Source of the DNA: Antedon mediterranea | Lineage: Eukaryota; Echinodermata; Crinoidea; Comatulida; Antedonidae | NCBI RefSeq assembly: GCF_964355755.1 | Contig: NC_092680.1 | Coordinates: 2,085,001 to 2,149,000, forward strand | DNA length: 64,000 nt | Reading direction: 5' to 3' | In this document: positions 12,301 to 24,832 of the stretch, piece after piece | How positions within the stretch are numbered: the stretch's first letter is position 1 | Layout: every line of letters begins with the position of its first letter | Program-made: the position numbers and the translations under genes | The notes under the pieces: generated by a model | Database searches by the model: none | The model's input: the letters and a program-made list of their open reading frames with translations, nothing else | What the model was told of the DNA's origin: nothing

Positions 12301-13234
12301 TAAATTACCGTACCATGTAATATAAATATATTAATTACACAAAATTAACGAAATGTAATTAAATATAATGAACATAATAATAATACCTGCAGAGGGGAAG
12401 GAAATAAGTAGACGTTTGTTCATACATTTTGTGGCTTCGACAACCCACTTCTTCCAATGTGCTTTTCTTTTGTCTTGTACCGTTGGCCTACTTGACAAAA
12501 TTAGTCCAAAATAAAATTATACACTTTCGTCTAACAAAAAATTGTTATAGCATTGACTTGTATTTAAATAATTTTAAAAATGTTGGTTTTTTTAAATTTT
12601 AATTTTTTCATACACATTCGATTAATATCAGTGGGTATAGGTTTCTTTTCGCAAAAGTGTAAATTACAAAATATGAATGTTATTCATTGAAATAGATGGA
12701 AAGGGGAGAATGTTGCAACCACAGAAGTTGCTGGGATTCTAGACGAATTTCCAGGTGTTATGGAAGCTAATGTGTATGGTGTGACAATTCCAGGTAGGCC
12801 TAATGTGTTCTATTTGATCGTCATAGTTGGTGAAAAAAGTTGCAATAATGAAGAGTTTTTTAACATCATAACACTTATTTGTAGTCTACAATGATTTGAA
12901 ACATTTCGCATTTTATATTTTAGGCCAAGATGGCAGAGCTGGAATGGCTGCTATAACCCTATCATCAGGCTACAAATCATTGGATTTCAAAGCACTTTAT
13001 ATCTACCTCAAGAATAAGCTACCGTCTTACGCACGCCCGAAATTCATTCGAATTACCAAAAACATGGATTTAACGGGTACATTTAAACACAAGAAGTCGG
13101 ACTTTGTTAAACAGGGATTTGATCCAATGATAATTACAGACGCTCTGTACTATGTTAATAATGAGTCAAAAACATACGATGAATTAAACGCGGAGTCGTA
13201 CGCGTCAGTGGTGAAAATTAGTAGTAAACTGTAA
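9303..13234 (+). CDS. SLC27A-like: FATP/VLACS acyl-CoA synthetase, copy C (complete)
   Basis: Nine exons: 9303-9783, 9989-10210, 10388-10546, 10772-10896, 11181-11381, 11570-11660, 12057-12252, 12696-12793, 12924-13234, giving 627 aa. The order is an N-terminal membrane-like segment, the acyl-adenylate motif T-S-G-T-T-G-L-P-K near residues 230-238, Y-G-A-S-E-G in exon 5, [12 protein letters not shown] then [14 protein letters not shown] in exons 7/8, and T-G-T-F-K-H-K-K near residue 575. These are the SLC27 hallmarks. Exon 9 and the first part of the 3' UTR are almost identical to A and B, so duplication or gene conversion was recent. Exons 3-5 differ more. The C-terminus is K-I-S-S-K-L. A nuclear-receptor-like half-site lies 95 bp upstream of the ATG, as in B and D. 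Confidence 0.93.
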
Positions 13235-14544
13235 CGCTAAATGCGTTTGTAACACCTTCTAACACCACCTTGCAACGCACATTATTTGTATGATGACACT
13301 CGGAAATCAAAGGTGTACCGTATTAGCGTATGCCTGAAGTACTCAACATTATTAATATATAATAAAATTAGTATTGTAAAAGGAGTCGAAAATAGATTAA
13401 AATTGTGATTTATTAAACTCACTTGAAGTGTGTCATGTATCCTGTATATTCCATAATGGTTGTTTTTCTATAACAGTCTATAAACGAATATTATAAACTA
13501 GTAATATAATAATACTGTGCAGTATAAAAGTAATATAGTAATTCTATGACAAACGCTCTATACCTACAGACCATCCATACACTGTCGACTCGACTTGTTC
13601 TGAAATAAACTGTTGAGTTTCTCGAAGTTTCGATCAATATGTAGTCTGGGCTCCAGACGGAGTTTTGTCTTAATATTAGTAAAAATATAAATATTTTTGC
13701 ACATATGGCGTTTCATACGTGTATTACTTGAGTTTGGATACTCCTGTATTTTCAGATAAAAATCGAAATAAAAACTAATTGAAAAAAAGACAATGAATAC
13801 AGACAGTCTAATCAATATGCCTTGATCTTCCTCAGCAGTGTGAGAATGCACAACGTCCAGGAAACTTGGAATATAGCTAAAAACAGTATGTTATTAATAA
13901 AAGTTTATGGTAGCTTGCTTATAATGGCCACACCGTCCAAGAATAAACATAGTTAGCTCAGTCGCCTGAGCGTCGTGTTGACAACACGTATGTCGTGGGG
14001 GATTCCTACGCTGGTCGGTGGAATAGAGTTAAAGGTATGCAACCACTGTGTTTGGGGTTCACAATTATACAATTTTAAAGCTCAGGTACAGTCATGAATT
14101 TTAAATATAATATCTTTAATTGTTAATTGTACATAAATCAAATATTTGTAATAGAAATCAAGACGAAAAAAACAATATATTCTTTAGATTATTATAAAAT
14201 ATATGAAAAAGTAGGTGGGCGTATTAAGCGTTGTAAATGAATTTAATCGAATATATAGATTCTTGTTATTTTATTGGAAATTATTTGTAGGCCTACCATT
14301 GCACTCATTATAAACATTTTGTACTCCTATAATATACACATTATAGATTACTAAGTGTTATAAATATTCTTTTGTATATTTTTACTGTAATTGTAATTAT
14401 AAAACAAACGGAAGTAGTGCGTGTGACGCGCAACCGGATATGCGTGTGCGTGCTATGCGTATAGGAAACGCGTGTGAAAGTGCAGTTTGTTTTAAGCTAC
14501 CCTGGATGATGCATCATGCGGCGCGCGACATCGGCACAATCCTT
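13235..14544. other. Spacer between FATP copies C and D
   Basis: No gene seen. It starts with the copy C 3' UTR, which resembles the copy A 3' region. It then holds a dispersed repeat piece with AGTCTGGGCTCCAGACGGAG (about 13580-13680) and a tRNA-like piece at 13950-14035. A CG-rich stretch with many CGTGTG steps follows near 14410-14540. Confidence 0.6.
13950..14035 (+). repeat. tRNA-like segment (SINE head or tRNA pseudogene)
   Basis: GTTAGCTCAGTCGCCTGAG matches a pol III A box and D-arm. A hairpin GTGTTGACAACAC with GAC in the loop follows, then a poor B box (GGGGATTCCTAC). The acceptor ends do not pair, so it is not an intact tRNA. Confidence 0.4.
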
Positions 14545-15074
14545 GGGCGGATTGCTATAAAACAGTCTTAACTAATGGTCTTAACTCCCCGATTAAAGCC
14601 GGCTTTATCTGATAGACGGTCTTACTAAAGCCACCCCTGTTAGACCATTGCTATAAAACAGTCTTAGATAAGACCGCGTAAAGTAACAAATTGAGGGCGT
14701 ACTTTGCGCGTAGAATACCAAATAAGGTAATGTTCGTCACGCTTGTTCAATTCACAATCATAACAGTACGTACATTTCTACGCAAGAAAATCTATTCTAG
14801 GGCTATATAAGAATAAAATCACCGTTATTATTTGATTTAACACTTAAAACTCGTTCTATTGGTTGTCTTTGACGATAAATAATACGTAAAAGCAACAAAA
14901 AGAGAGGTTTAAGACTGTTTTAAGACTCCTTCGAGTAGGCTTTAATTTTAAAGACCGTTTACAGGTTAGACCGTGGTATAGCAATGGTCTATAATGTAAG
15001 ACTACTTGCTACGTCACGAATTATAGCCGGCTAAGCGCTAAGACCGGCTATAGACCGCTTATAGCAATCCGCCC
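14545..15074. mobile_element. DNA transposon or MITE with 15-bp terminal inverted repeats
   Basis: GGGCGGATTGCTATA at 14545 is repeated inverted as TATAGCAATCCGCCC at 15060-15074. Subterminal motifs (ATTGCTATAAAACAGTCTTA twice, and inverted TAAGACTG, TATAGCAATGGTC) show nested inverted structure. No ORF is kept. It ends about 230 bp before the copy D ATG. Confidence 0.7.
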
Positions 15075-15134
15075 CAGAGACGGGTGGCGTGTGACGTGTA
15101 CGTGTGTAGTGCAGAGATTAGACACGCCCACAAA

Positions 15135-15147
15135 GTTTAAAGGTCAA
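15135..15147 (+). promoter_or_regulatory. Nuclear-receptor-like half-site upstream of copy D
   Basis: GTTTAAAGGTCAA lies 166 bp before the copy D ATG and contains a perfect AAAGGTCA. Copy D is old enough that the flanks do not align well with B or C, so survival of this motif is suggestive. Confidence 0.4.
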
Positions 15148-15300
15148 ACATATGTCTGCTTCGTAAAGTAAAGAGTTTGTTGGGTGTGTTTTCAGTACTC
15201 TGTTGGCCTAGAAACTTTATTATATTACATACGATATTGTAATTTGTTTCAAGTACATTCATTCCTACTTCTCACAGACAATTTATTATTCACTTTACGT

Positions 15301-18300
15301 ATGGCAAACTTCAAAAGAACTGGTTTGTATGCAGGCCTCGGTGGAGCTGCAGCCGCTGGGTTCTACCTTCACCGAAAGTATCGCGATGCGATGGCCAACG
15401 ACATGAAGTTAATACGCTTCGGCTACCGTGCCTACAAATTTCGATCAGGCATGGAGAGCGAAAGAAAGACAGTCGTCGATATTTTCTTGCACCATGTTGC
15501 AAATGATCCTAATAAACACATGATTTTATTTGAAGACTCTGTATATACGTATGCAGAGGCAGAGAAGGAATCGAATAAAATTGGCAATTATTTACGCAGT
15601 ACAAAGGTGCTTCAACAAAAGGATACTGTAGCTCTAATAATGCCTAATGAACCGGCTTTTATCTTTAGTTTCTTTGGTTTGGCAAAGATTGGTATCAATT
15701 GTGCCTTGATTAATTATAATCTTCGCGGAAGGGCTCTGTTACATTGCATTAAAATTAGTGGAGCAAAATCAATCCTTTGCAGTGGTGGTAAGTATTGTAT
15801 AATTAATATTAATATAAAAGATATGAACTGAACTTCTACATAATTGATCTATATTTGTATACATCACTTGTTAATTGTTACCGTCTGGGTAATAAAATAA
15901 TATTTATACAAATAAAGGCATTTTCAAACAAATAATACATCTAAATATTATAATATTAAATCTAAATACCTAGTATTTAGAATGCATATTAAATTAACAA
16001 AAAGAATTGTGGTACTGTGGAAGACCGCATTTTGTTGTGAACGAGCCTCCGTTTTAAAATAAAGATATTATTATTATTATTATTGACTGGATGTACACTA
16101 CAGCACTTTCTGTAGTTTTTAGCTTTTATAGGAACATCTAAGTACTGTACCACTATATTATGTAAATATAAAAATCTTAATCATATTATATTATCTTGTT
16201 GTCAGCTGGCGAACTTGTTGAAGCGTTAGTAGAAATTTTACCAGAGCTTCAACAGATCGGAATTGTTGTGTGGGTGCTGAGAAGTGGAGAAGAAATGCCA
16301 GCAGGGATAACTGGAATAGCAGATCACATCCAAAGAGCATCTGATGCCCCCATACCATACGAGTGTCGAAACACAATTACACATGAAGATAATGCTATCT
16401 ACATCTACACATCTGGAACTACAGGTTCGATTGTAATTGCACTCATTTTAATATGTCTAATTTACATCTTAAGCTTTGTCTACACTATCAAACTTTATGT
16501 GAGTGACAAACAAATCTGATGTGCCCATATATATATGTGTGGACACAATGATGTCAGATCACTACCATATTTGGGCATATCACTACCATATTTGGGCACA
16601 TCAAATCTTATATTGTCTTCTATTTATGAAAAAAAAAGATTTTAAATGATAATCTATTCCATTTTATTTTTGATTTGTTAAGGTCTGCCAAAAGCCTGTA
16701 AAGTGAGTCATGGAAGACAACTGTCAACTGCCTTTGTTCTTGATGTTTATGGTATGAGCTCGGATGATATCGTGTATGCCCCTTTGCCACTCTACCACAG
16801 TTCAGGATTTGTCCTCGGATTCTTGAATATAATGAGAGTTGGTTAGTACAGTGCTCACTATTTTATATGTTTTCAACCTCAATTAGCTTTATATAAAGTA
16901 AATATAGTTTAGATATAAAATATAAGCATAAACACCTTCATAATAATGTCACTTATTACTATTAGGAAAAAGTACACATATCTTCATGTCATTGTTCTTT
17001 CTGTTCATTAAACAATTATAATCTTTCGGGTGTCTTTACGTTCAATGGTCCAGATCTTAGATTATTGCTTAATTCGATCCTATCTTGATGTAACCCTGCT
17101 TACTGAATAGTCTTTTCCCTAACTCATGTGTATTTAAAGATATAAAGAGTATAGTGATGGGATATGCAGTCGGCTAGTGACTTATATGTTTTAGGAGTAT
17201 AGTCCAGATAAGAATTACATTGCATATTCGTTTTACTCCACAGGCGGTACGCTTGCCCTCAGTCGTAAGTTTTCAAACTCGCATTTTTGGGACGATGTAA
17301 GACGATATCGCTGTACTGTTATTCAATATATTGGAGAGACATGCCGCTATTTGTTAGCCCAACCACGAGTAAGTCAGGTTTTTTGGGATTTTTTTTAGAG
17401 TAGTGAATAACTTTATTAAAACTGCACAATGGCCTATTTAAAGTCTGATTTTATTAATCTTCATTTTTCATGTTTTTGGTTGACAACATCTTTAACTTAT
17501 TTATTTTTTTGGTTATAATCACAGAGGCACGATGATGGAAAGTATGCCCATAAACTGCGTCTAGCGATAGGCAACGGCCTGAGACCAGATATTTGGGAAG
17601 AGTTCCAAAGCCGATTCAACATCAAACAAATTGGAGAAATATGGGGTGCAACTGAGGGCAATACGATGTTTTTTAATATTGATGGTAAAGTTGGTGCTGT
17701 AGGAAGATACACACCATTACTTAAGGTAAATTACATAATTAATTAAATATAATAGTAATAATAAGGTGACACCCTTAGGAGCCCGACAAAGTGTAAAGCT
17801 CTGTCTACACTATCAAACTTGATGTGACAAATGCTTGTGATGTGCCCATATATGGACATGATGATGTAATAATAGTAAAATATTTAAGCATATCACTACC
17901 ATATTTGAGGAAATCACTACCATATTTGGGCACATCACACTTGTTTTGTCAAAGTAGTTTTATAGTGTAGACAGAGCGTTACCCTAATAGTTGTTGGTCA
18001 TAGTGTTAAAGAATATTATATACTCTTTTTCATTTTTACAGGAAAGCGTCCTCTTAATGGTATCAATATATTCTACTTCTACTATATATAGTAAAGTTAA
18101 CAATACAAGTATTGAGAAATAAATAGTTACAGAAATTAATAACTTATTTATTATTTGTAGTTTCTTAGTAGAGGAATTCACATACTCAAATATGACGTAG
18201 ATGGGGCTGAACCAATCAGAGACAAGAACGGAAGATGTATCCCTGTACTTCCAGGTATTATATGCAGTGTAGTATTATGACCATTGTTAAATCCCTGCTG

Positions 18301-19797
18301 TGTGTTTGTGTTTATGCCATTTAGATCACAATATATGTTAAACAAAGCCTTGTCACCATATCATATCAGGGGCCTCTGTGTTATGCTACTACTGAATAGT
18401 AATCTTCTCTTAAAGGTGAGATGGGTCTGATGGTGATTAAAATCAATCCACCACTAAATGCATATGAGGGTTATGTTGGTAAGGCAGCAACCCTGAAGAA
18501 GATACTGCACAGTGTATTTAAAGAGGGGGATATGTACTTCAACTCTGGTGACTTGATTAAAATAGACAAAGAAGGTTATGTGTACTTCATGGACAGGTTA
18601 GGAGATACATTCAGGTACGATTAACTCGCATTTGTTTATTTTGAATTGAAATATTGTTTTTATACTTGGAGACCTCTTCAATCAAAGACTGGTCTCCCAG
18701 AGGGCCCAACTATGATCAGTTGCTGTGTGTATCCTAGTAAACCGGGGTTACCCCCTACTAATACACCGGGGTAACCCCCTACTAATACACCGGGGTAACC
18801 CCCTACTAATACACCGGGGTAACCCCCTACTCATCTTGAAAGATGTACTAGGTTCTTTAAAGTGCACATAAGCTAAATGTGTACACTGGACCTACGGTTT
18901 ATAGTCCTTATCCGAGAAGACTTGTTCTACCATCAGAACCATGAAGCAAGTGAGCCTCATAAAATTTATTAGAAATTCTACAAGAATTGACTGCCTTTTA
19001 CACACACAACTGTTTTTTCATGACTCACAATATAAATTTTCTTCATCCAAAATTATATAACCATATGTTTTAATCATGTTTCATTTAGATGGAAAGGAGA
19101 GAATGTTGCTACGACAGAAGTAGCAGAAACCCTTAATGATTTTCCAGGCATTTTGGAGGCAAATGTGTATGGAGTGAAAGTACCAGGTAATGTGTTTAAT
19201 TTGATTTTATATTGGATGATATTTTATTCATCAAGATTATAAATCTCTTTTTTTTTTAATGTCTCAACCGTGAATATCAGTTAAGCCGCTGATCTGGATT
19301 GGAAGGGTTGCCCTCTTTAAAGATGGTTTAGGACAGTGCACAGTACAAGGCTTACCAAACATCAATATTTTGTCGGTAAACAACTTAACATCCCTCCCAA
19401 TGGACGAGGCAATTGAAATAAATTTTGACTCTCAAAGCCTGACTGTAAGAAATGTTATGTTATTTTCGTTTTTTTTTATATTACAGGACGTGATGGACGA
19501 GCTGGAATGGCTGCCCTCACCCTACAAGACAATGTCGATGAGTTAGACTTCAAAAAGCTATACGCATTCGTTACCACCAAACTACCATCCTATGCCTGTC
19601 CAAAGTTTCTACGAATTATGACCACCATGCATATTACTGGCACATTTAAACATCAAAAGGGTAGCCTGGTCAAGGATGGATTTGACCCCAGCTTAGTGCT
19701 TGACCCTTTGTACATGATTGACCCATCGTCAAAGACCTATGTCGCACTCAATTCAAGAAACTACACTTCCCAATTACAGCTATCAAGTAAACTGTAA
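15301..19797 (+). CDS. SLC27A-like: FATP/VLACS acyl-CoA synthetase, copy D (diverged paralogue)
   Basis: Nine exons: 15301-15787, 16206-16424, 16683-16841, 17244-17368, 17525-17725, 18161-18254, 18416-18614, 19089-19186, 19487-19797, giving 630 aa. Intron positions and phases equal those of A-C, but the protein is clearly diverged (start [10 protein letters not shown]). The domains are an N-terminal hydrophobic segment, [34 protein letters not shown] and T-G-T-F-K-H-Q-K. The C-terminus is again S-S-K-L. Conserved catalytic positions are all standard here, unlike copy B. The exon 2 donor (G|GTTCGA) is weak but required by the frame. An in-frame upstream ATG exists at 15184. The 15301 start is preferred because it aligns with the starts of B and C. 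Confidence 0.92.
16471..16608. mobile_element. MITE, TCTACACTATCAAACT family
   Basis: Left end AAGCTTTGTCTACAC, then the core with two ACTACCATATTTGGGCA boxes. The right inverted end is missing. It lies in intron 2 of copy D, close to the splice donor. Confidence 0.7.
17795..17982. mobile_element. MITE, TCTACACTATCAAACT family
   Basis: Ends AGCTCTGTCTACACTAT and ATAGTGTAGACAGAGC, flanked by TAA and TTA. It lies in intron 5 of copy D. Confidence 0.8.
18741..18831. repeat. 24-bp tandem repeat with palindromic core
   Basis: Four units of about 24 bp, consensus CGGGGTAACCCCCTACTAAT with ACAC. Each holds the palindrome GGGGTAACCCC. It lies in intron 7 of copy D. Confidence 0.85.
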
Positions 19798-20178
19798 ACT
19801 ATTGAATTGTTAAAGGTAAATATTTTTTCCGAGAAAAAAAGACAAAAATACAGATTTTTTTCAAATTTTAAACTGAAATAAAATGTGTATTTTTCTTAAA
19901 TTTAGCAAAGAATTTTAGAAGAAAGAATATAATAAATAAATGAATTAAATTTATATCAAATTGATTTTTAATTTTGATCTTTTTTAGAGCATTGTCTGTT
20001 GGCTTCAAAATGTAAATATTTTAATAGGCTCAATCAATTGCTATTGTATATTGTGTGTTGTATATTATGTAGACACTAGATTTGTTGTATAAATTCTTCA
20101 ACCCTCACCCTTATATTAGAGTATCAGGAAATTCAAAACTTGGAATCATTGAGATATTCATCTGACATGAGACAACCT

Positions 20179-20312
20179 AAAGCTCTGTCTACACTATCAA
20201 ACTGTATGTGACAAACAAATGTGATGTGCCCATATATGGACATGATGATGTTATATCACTACCATATTTGGGCATATCACTTCCATATTTGGGCACATCA
20301 CACTTTTTTTTT
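20179..20312. mobile_element. MITE, TCTACACTATCAAACT family, right end lost
   Basis: TAA then AGCTCTGTCTACAC, the CATATATGGACATGATGATG core and a T-run. The right inverted end is absent. Confidence 0.7.
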
Positions 20313-22384
20313 AATAAGGATAACTCTGAGGCTTCATACTTAATTAAGTAAAGTAAGATCTTCTTTTAAACATATTGTATTCATACAGGGAATGTGTCTT
20401 TTGTGACAATTAAATACATTTTAAAACGACAATTTCATAGGAATCAGAAACCTATGTTATGTCCTACCTCATAATTAATTATAATAATAAAAAATAATAA
20501 TGATAAATTACTTTGTATCCGGCACACCACTTTTCATGAGAGTCAAAGAAGTGCAAAAGTAAAGTAAAGAACCATTTTTTAGGACACCCTTATTTAGGGT
20601 ACCCCTATAAAACGGAACGGCCGACGGCACCGTCTTGAATGTTATAAACAATAGAAAATTATATAAAGAATTGAACGCGCCGTTTTCGGACAAGTGTAAA
20701 TGTACAGTATCTTTATTAATGACTAACGAGGACAATTTTGCAGATGAGAACCAAAGGTCGTTTCTGGCGCTACGACGAATAAATAAATAATAAATAAAGA
20801 ATAAAGAAAGGGCAGTGACATTGGCTCAAGGTGTCCCCTTAATAGAGGTTCTAATGTATTCTTATTGTGCCATTTTAACAGTACTATAGTAAATAGTTAT
20901 TTTATAAATATTCATTTCATTTAACCACAATTAAATACTAGGTGATGGTCCTAGGTTGTCTTTATGGTTGAAGAAATAATCGTTGTTTTTGTCTCCATGT
21001 GACGTAGTCTCTTGTCTCAACAAAAATCGAAACGTCATATCATTTTCTAAATTTAGCACTAGCTTGATTTTTGCATGGATGAAATATATTTCCTCCGTGA
21101 TTTGTGTTATTTTAATTTTATATAATAACGTTCTACGCAACAATCTAATTTTTAATATTCAATTATTATTCAGTGTTGTTTGCTTGTATTATATTATATG
21201 ACTTCGTTTGGCTCGACGAGAGAACGAATGAAATGAGCAGATTTATAGCAGAAAGTGTGAAATAATTGCATTATGCAATTTTGAGATATATTAATTAAAA
21301 ATTGCATTTTTTTGTATAAACATTGACACAACATTGTTCAAATAATCCAGAATAAATGTACAATCGTTAAATATAGAGTATTGTCGATTTTATAACAGTT
21401 GTCATAGGCGGAAAATATATATTTGTAGCCGCCTACTATTGTTCATACACGATTTAACCGATAACAAAATGTGTTACATTCCTCCTTCAGTCGGCAATGG
21501 AGTAAAAATTACAGATGCGCATCTATGAAAATGAGGTATGTAGGTATAAAAACGAAATATATAATAAATAATAACACTAATATTAATATATATAGGCCTA
21601 TATAATGAATTATGTGAGTGTTAAAACCATTTAACAAATTTCATGTTCGCCTTGTTGTGGTCATGACAATAACGTTTATCTTATAATTTGGAAAAGTGTC
21701 CCTTTCTTCTATTAATAGGGGGTGTCACCTGAGTAGGGATTGGTATAAAATGACGCATTGTGGGTAAAATAACAAAATAGATTGAACAACAGAAAGTCAT
21801 CCTCTGTGATCAATTTGTGCGATAGTAACATGTGACATTATTTCATTTATTTAGTTGAATACCTAAATAAGCCTACACAACAATATATTCAACAAAATAG
21901 GTTAGGCCTGTATTATGGGATTTTTTTAAATCTCCCACGGTTAAATAGGTGTTAAAAAGTTTAAATTAAAGACCAGTTGAACAATTTGTCGTTCTCAACC
22001 ATGGTTTAATGAGCTGTTTAGATGGAGTCTTGTTTTTTAGTATTCCATGGAAACACACTACTACACCTATTTGTGGTTTTGTTACTTTAGTAATAATATA
22101 AACAAGGCAATAGCATTGGTATAAATTATACATACAATTAATAAACATTAATAGTGTTGATGATTAATCGCATTACATTTTCCATCGGGACCGGAACGCG
22201 CGCCATCGTAAAGTAAACGCGCGCGCGCGTATTCGAGCGCCGTACCATCAAATGGTTTGCGTGTAATTAATGTTGTTACTGATACGCTTTGTGATATTTT
22301 GTAACTGTGATGATCCCTACAAAATGATTTTAAATGGTTAATATATGATAAAGAAATATGTGAGAATGAGAAATGTAGAAGACC

Positions 22385-22447
22385 AATCTAGATTCGAACA
22401 CAGATTCTTCTGATTTTTTTTTATATGCATTCTACAATTAGACCACT
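22385..22447 (-). repeat. Degenerate tRNA-like relic
   Basis: On the minus strand CAGTGGTCTAATTGTAGAAT resembles the D-arm of the tRNA-like gene at 60130-60201, followed by a B-box-like GTTCGAATC. The arms do not pair well. Confidence 0.4.
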
Positions 22448-24681
22448 GTATTTGATTATGCCATCCTGTAAGTGGCAATGTTTGCTGTTAGTATGGTATT
22501 TTGTTCTCAAGTAATGTAAAATAATGTATAACGTGGTTGGAAGGAAACAAAATTGCCTCAAATGAAATAGATAGATTACCAGGGCCTATATCAATTCAAT
22601 TTAATTTTACCACAACAAAAAATTTGTTATGAATGTACTGATTTGTATTGTTGTTATACGGAAGTCAAATCTGCCTAGCTCTACATGGCACTGATACTTC
22701 TGTTACAAGTCAGGTATGTCTCCATATTTACTGGATATCACAAGGTAAACAATAGCAATTCTTTCAAGCTATTCAACACGTAACCTTAAGACTATTGAAG
22801 AGTACTCGAGCGAATAAGCTTTAAAAATACGTCATCGCTCTCACTCAATAGAAGTTTCGCCCGGCCTCTCTTTCTTCATGCTAAAGTTGGCTTAACTGGA
22901 TTGGAGATGTATCTTTAACGTATAGTGACAATATTATATGATGTCGAGTAGGCCTACTAAATTAAATCATCAGTCATAATTGTGAAAACTTAACCGTATG
23001 TGTTTGTGACTTTTCGAAAACGTAAACGTACAAGGAAAACAAAATGACCGGCTAATGTACAATATTTAACTTGTTGGTAAGTACAAATAAAATCTGGCTA
23101 TTCACACGTATTGTTAATCAATGGGTATTGTAGTGAAATATTAAGTAACATGAAGTATACTGTATAGTGATAAGTTATAATGTCGACTATCTGTAGCAAC
23201 TTTCGATACATCTGTCTTATTCTGTATAATTTTAACCAATTTTTAAACAATTATGTTTATATTAATTAAAATATGTTTTTTCAAGATAGGCCCATATATC
23301 TAATGAAAGTTAAGACCAAAATATAGCCAGTTTAAACATTTATCTACCATATTATTCCTTTTTTATTTCCTTAACTTTAATCTTGATTAGTAAAAATGAT
23401 CTTTGTTATTCTATACAGTGTATTGAGATATAAAAACTGACAGTAAAAACTGTACTATTGGCCGTATTGTTTGTATAGAGATTGTATATTGATATTAATA
23501 TATAAATCCAAAGGCAAATTACTGAAAAAATTACAATGCTGTGGGTATCAGTGGCTGGATCTCAATGGAGATACAAAAAAAAAGCGAAAAGCTAAATCAA
23601 AACGATAAGTAAAACAGCCAGAAAAGTTAGCAGAGCTAATATATATATCATATTTTGTTATTTACACAGTTACGTATAGCATATGTTTTACACTTGATGT
23701 GTAAACTGAAATTGTAAGGAATTATTATGAATTCGGTGTAATAAAAAGAAACCTGTTGTGAATTAGGCCAAACAATACATAGTAATCAGTTTGATGACTA
23801 ATGTTAAAGACATAGGTTTATGTTTGTTTTGTAACTATTGGTGTGATCCTCCTTTGACTGTTTTGTGTAGCCTATAACAAAGGCTTAAAAGTAATGGCTA
23901 AATACATGGCACAAATACAAGATAAGACACTTACTTATGTCATGATATTTAAAAAAAAAAATCTTTTTTACAAACACTCAATCTACGAGTTAGATAAATT
24001 CTAGCATTATTAATAAGAAGCTCTAGTAGTAGGCGTCACTTGTTATAAATAGAAAAACACCAACTGTACACAAGCACTACTTAGTCATAATAGGTCGTGT
24101 GTCTCTAAATTGTATAAAATTCAGTGTAGGCCTAAGATAGAGTCGAAATCACAGAATGTTGACAAAGACTAATTTAATAAGGGTAACTCTAAATAAAGAT
24201 AAAGAACATTATAAGGCCTACACTTTTTATTTGAAATTATAGTGAATCTTTTGGTATAAGAACTAACATTGTTTCGATGCTAAAAGTTCGGATTTCAGAA
24301 GTACAGTACATCATTATGTAGGCCTACGATTGTTTAGTGATTGATAACTAAACTATAAACAGGCATTGTATCAAAATCTCCTTGATCCATAATACTTATA
24401 CTTAAAATCCGATGTTTTTGTATAATAAGCTGACACCAACTAATTTATGCGTACTTCACTTTTATTTAAATCGTATTTAGTGTGATTTCCTTGGTTTAAC
24501 TTATTGTATCCATTAAAGTGTTACCATAGCGACAATTGGTTTAAATTGGAATGCAACATCATTTTACCATATCCTACAGTAGTGTTGTCCAATCATTCTA
24601 GTATATATTTTATTTCTAATGAACTAGATAGGCCTATTAGCTAGCGTGTGTTAAACATTCAGATTTTGCTGATCCAAACTC

Positions 24682-24832
24682 TTAAGCTCTGTCTACACTA
24701 TCAAACTTTATGTGACAAAAAAATGTGATGTGCCCATATATGGACATGATGATGTCATATCACTGCTATATTTGCGTACATCACACTTTTTTTTGTCAAA
24801 CTAGTTACTAGTTTGATAGTGTAGACAGAGCA
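24682..24832. mobile_element. MITE, TCTACACTATCAAACT family
   Basis: Complete copy: TTA then AGCTCTGTCTACAC at left, GATAGTGTAGACAGAGC at right. Confidence 0.8.

Noticed and set aside
13564-13851. 95-aa open frame on the minus strand
   Set aside because: Low-complexity F/Y/I/K composition and overlap with the same dispersed repeat. No homology recognised.
20508-21201. Short frames in the gene-poor spacer
   Set aside because: AT-rich chance frames without domain signatures, splice context or conservation cues.
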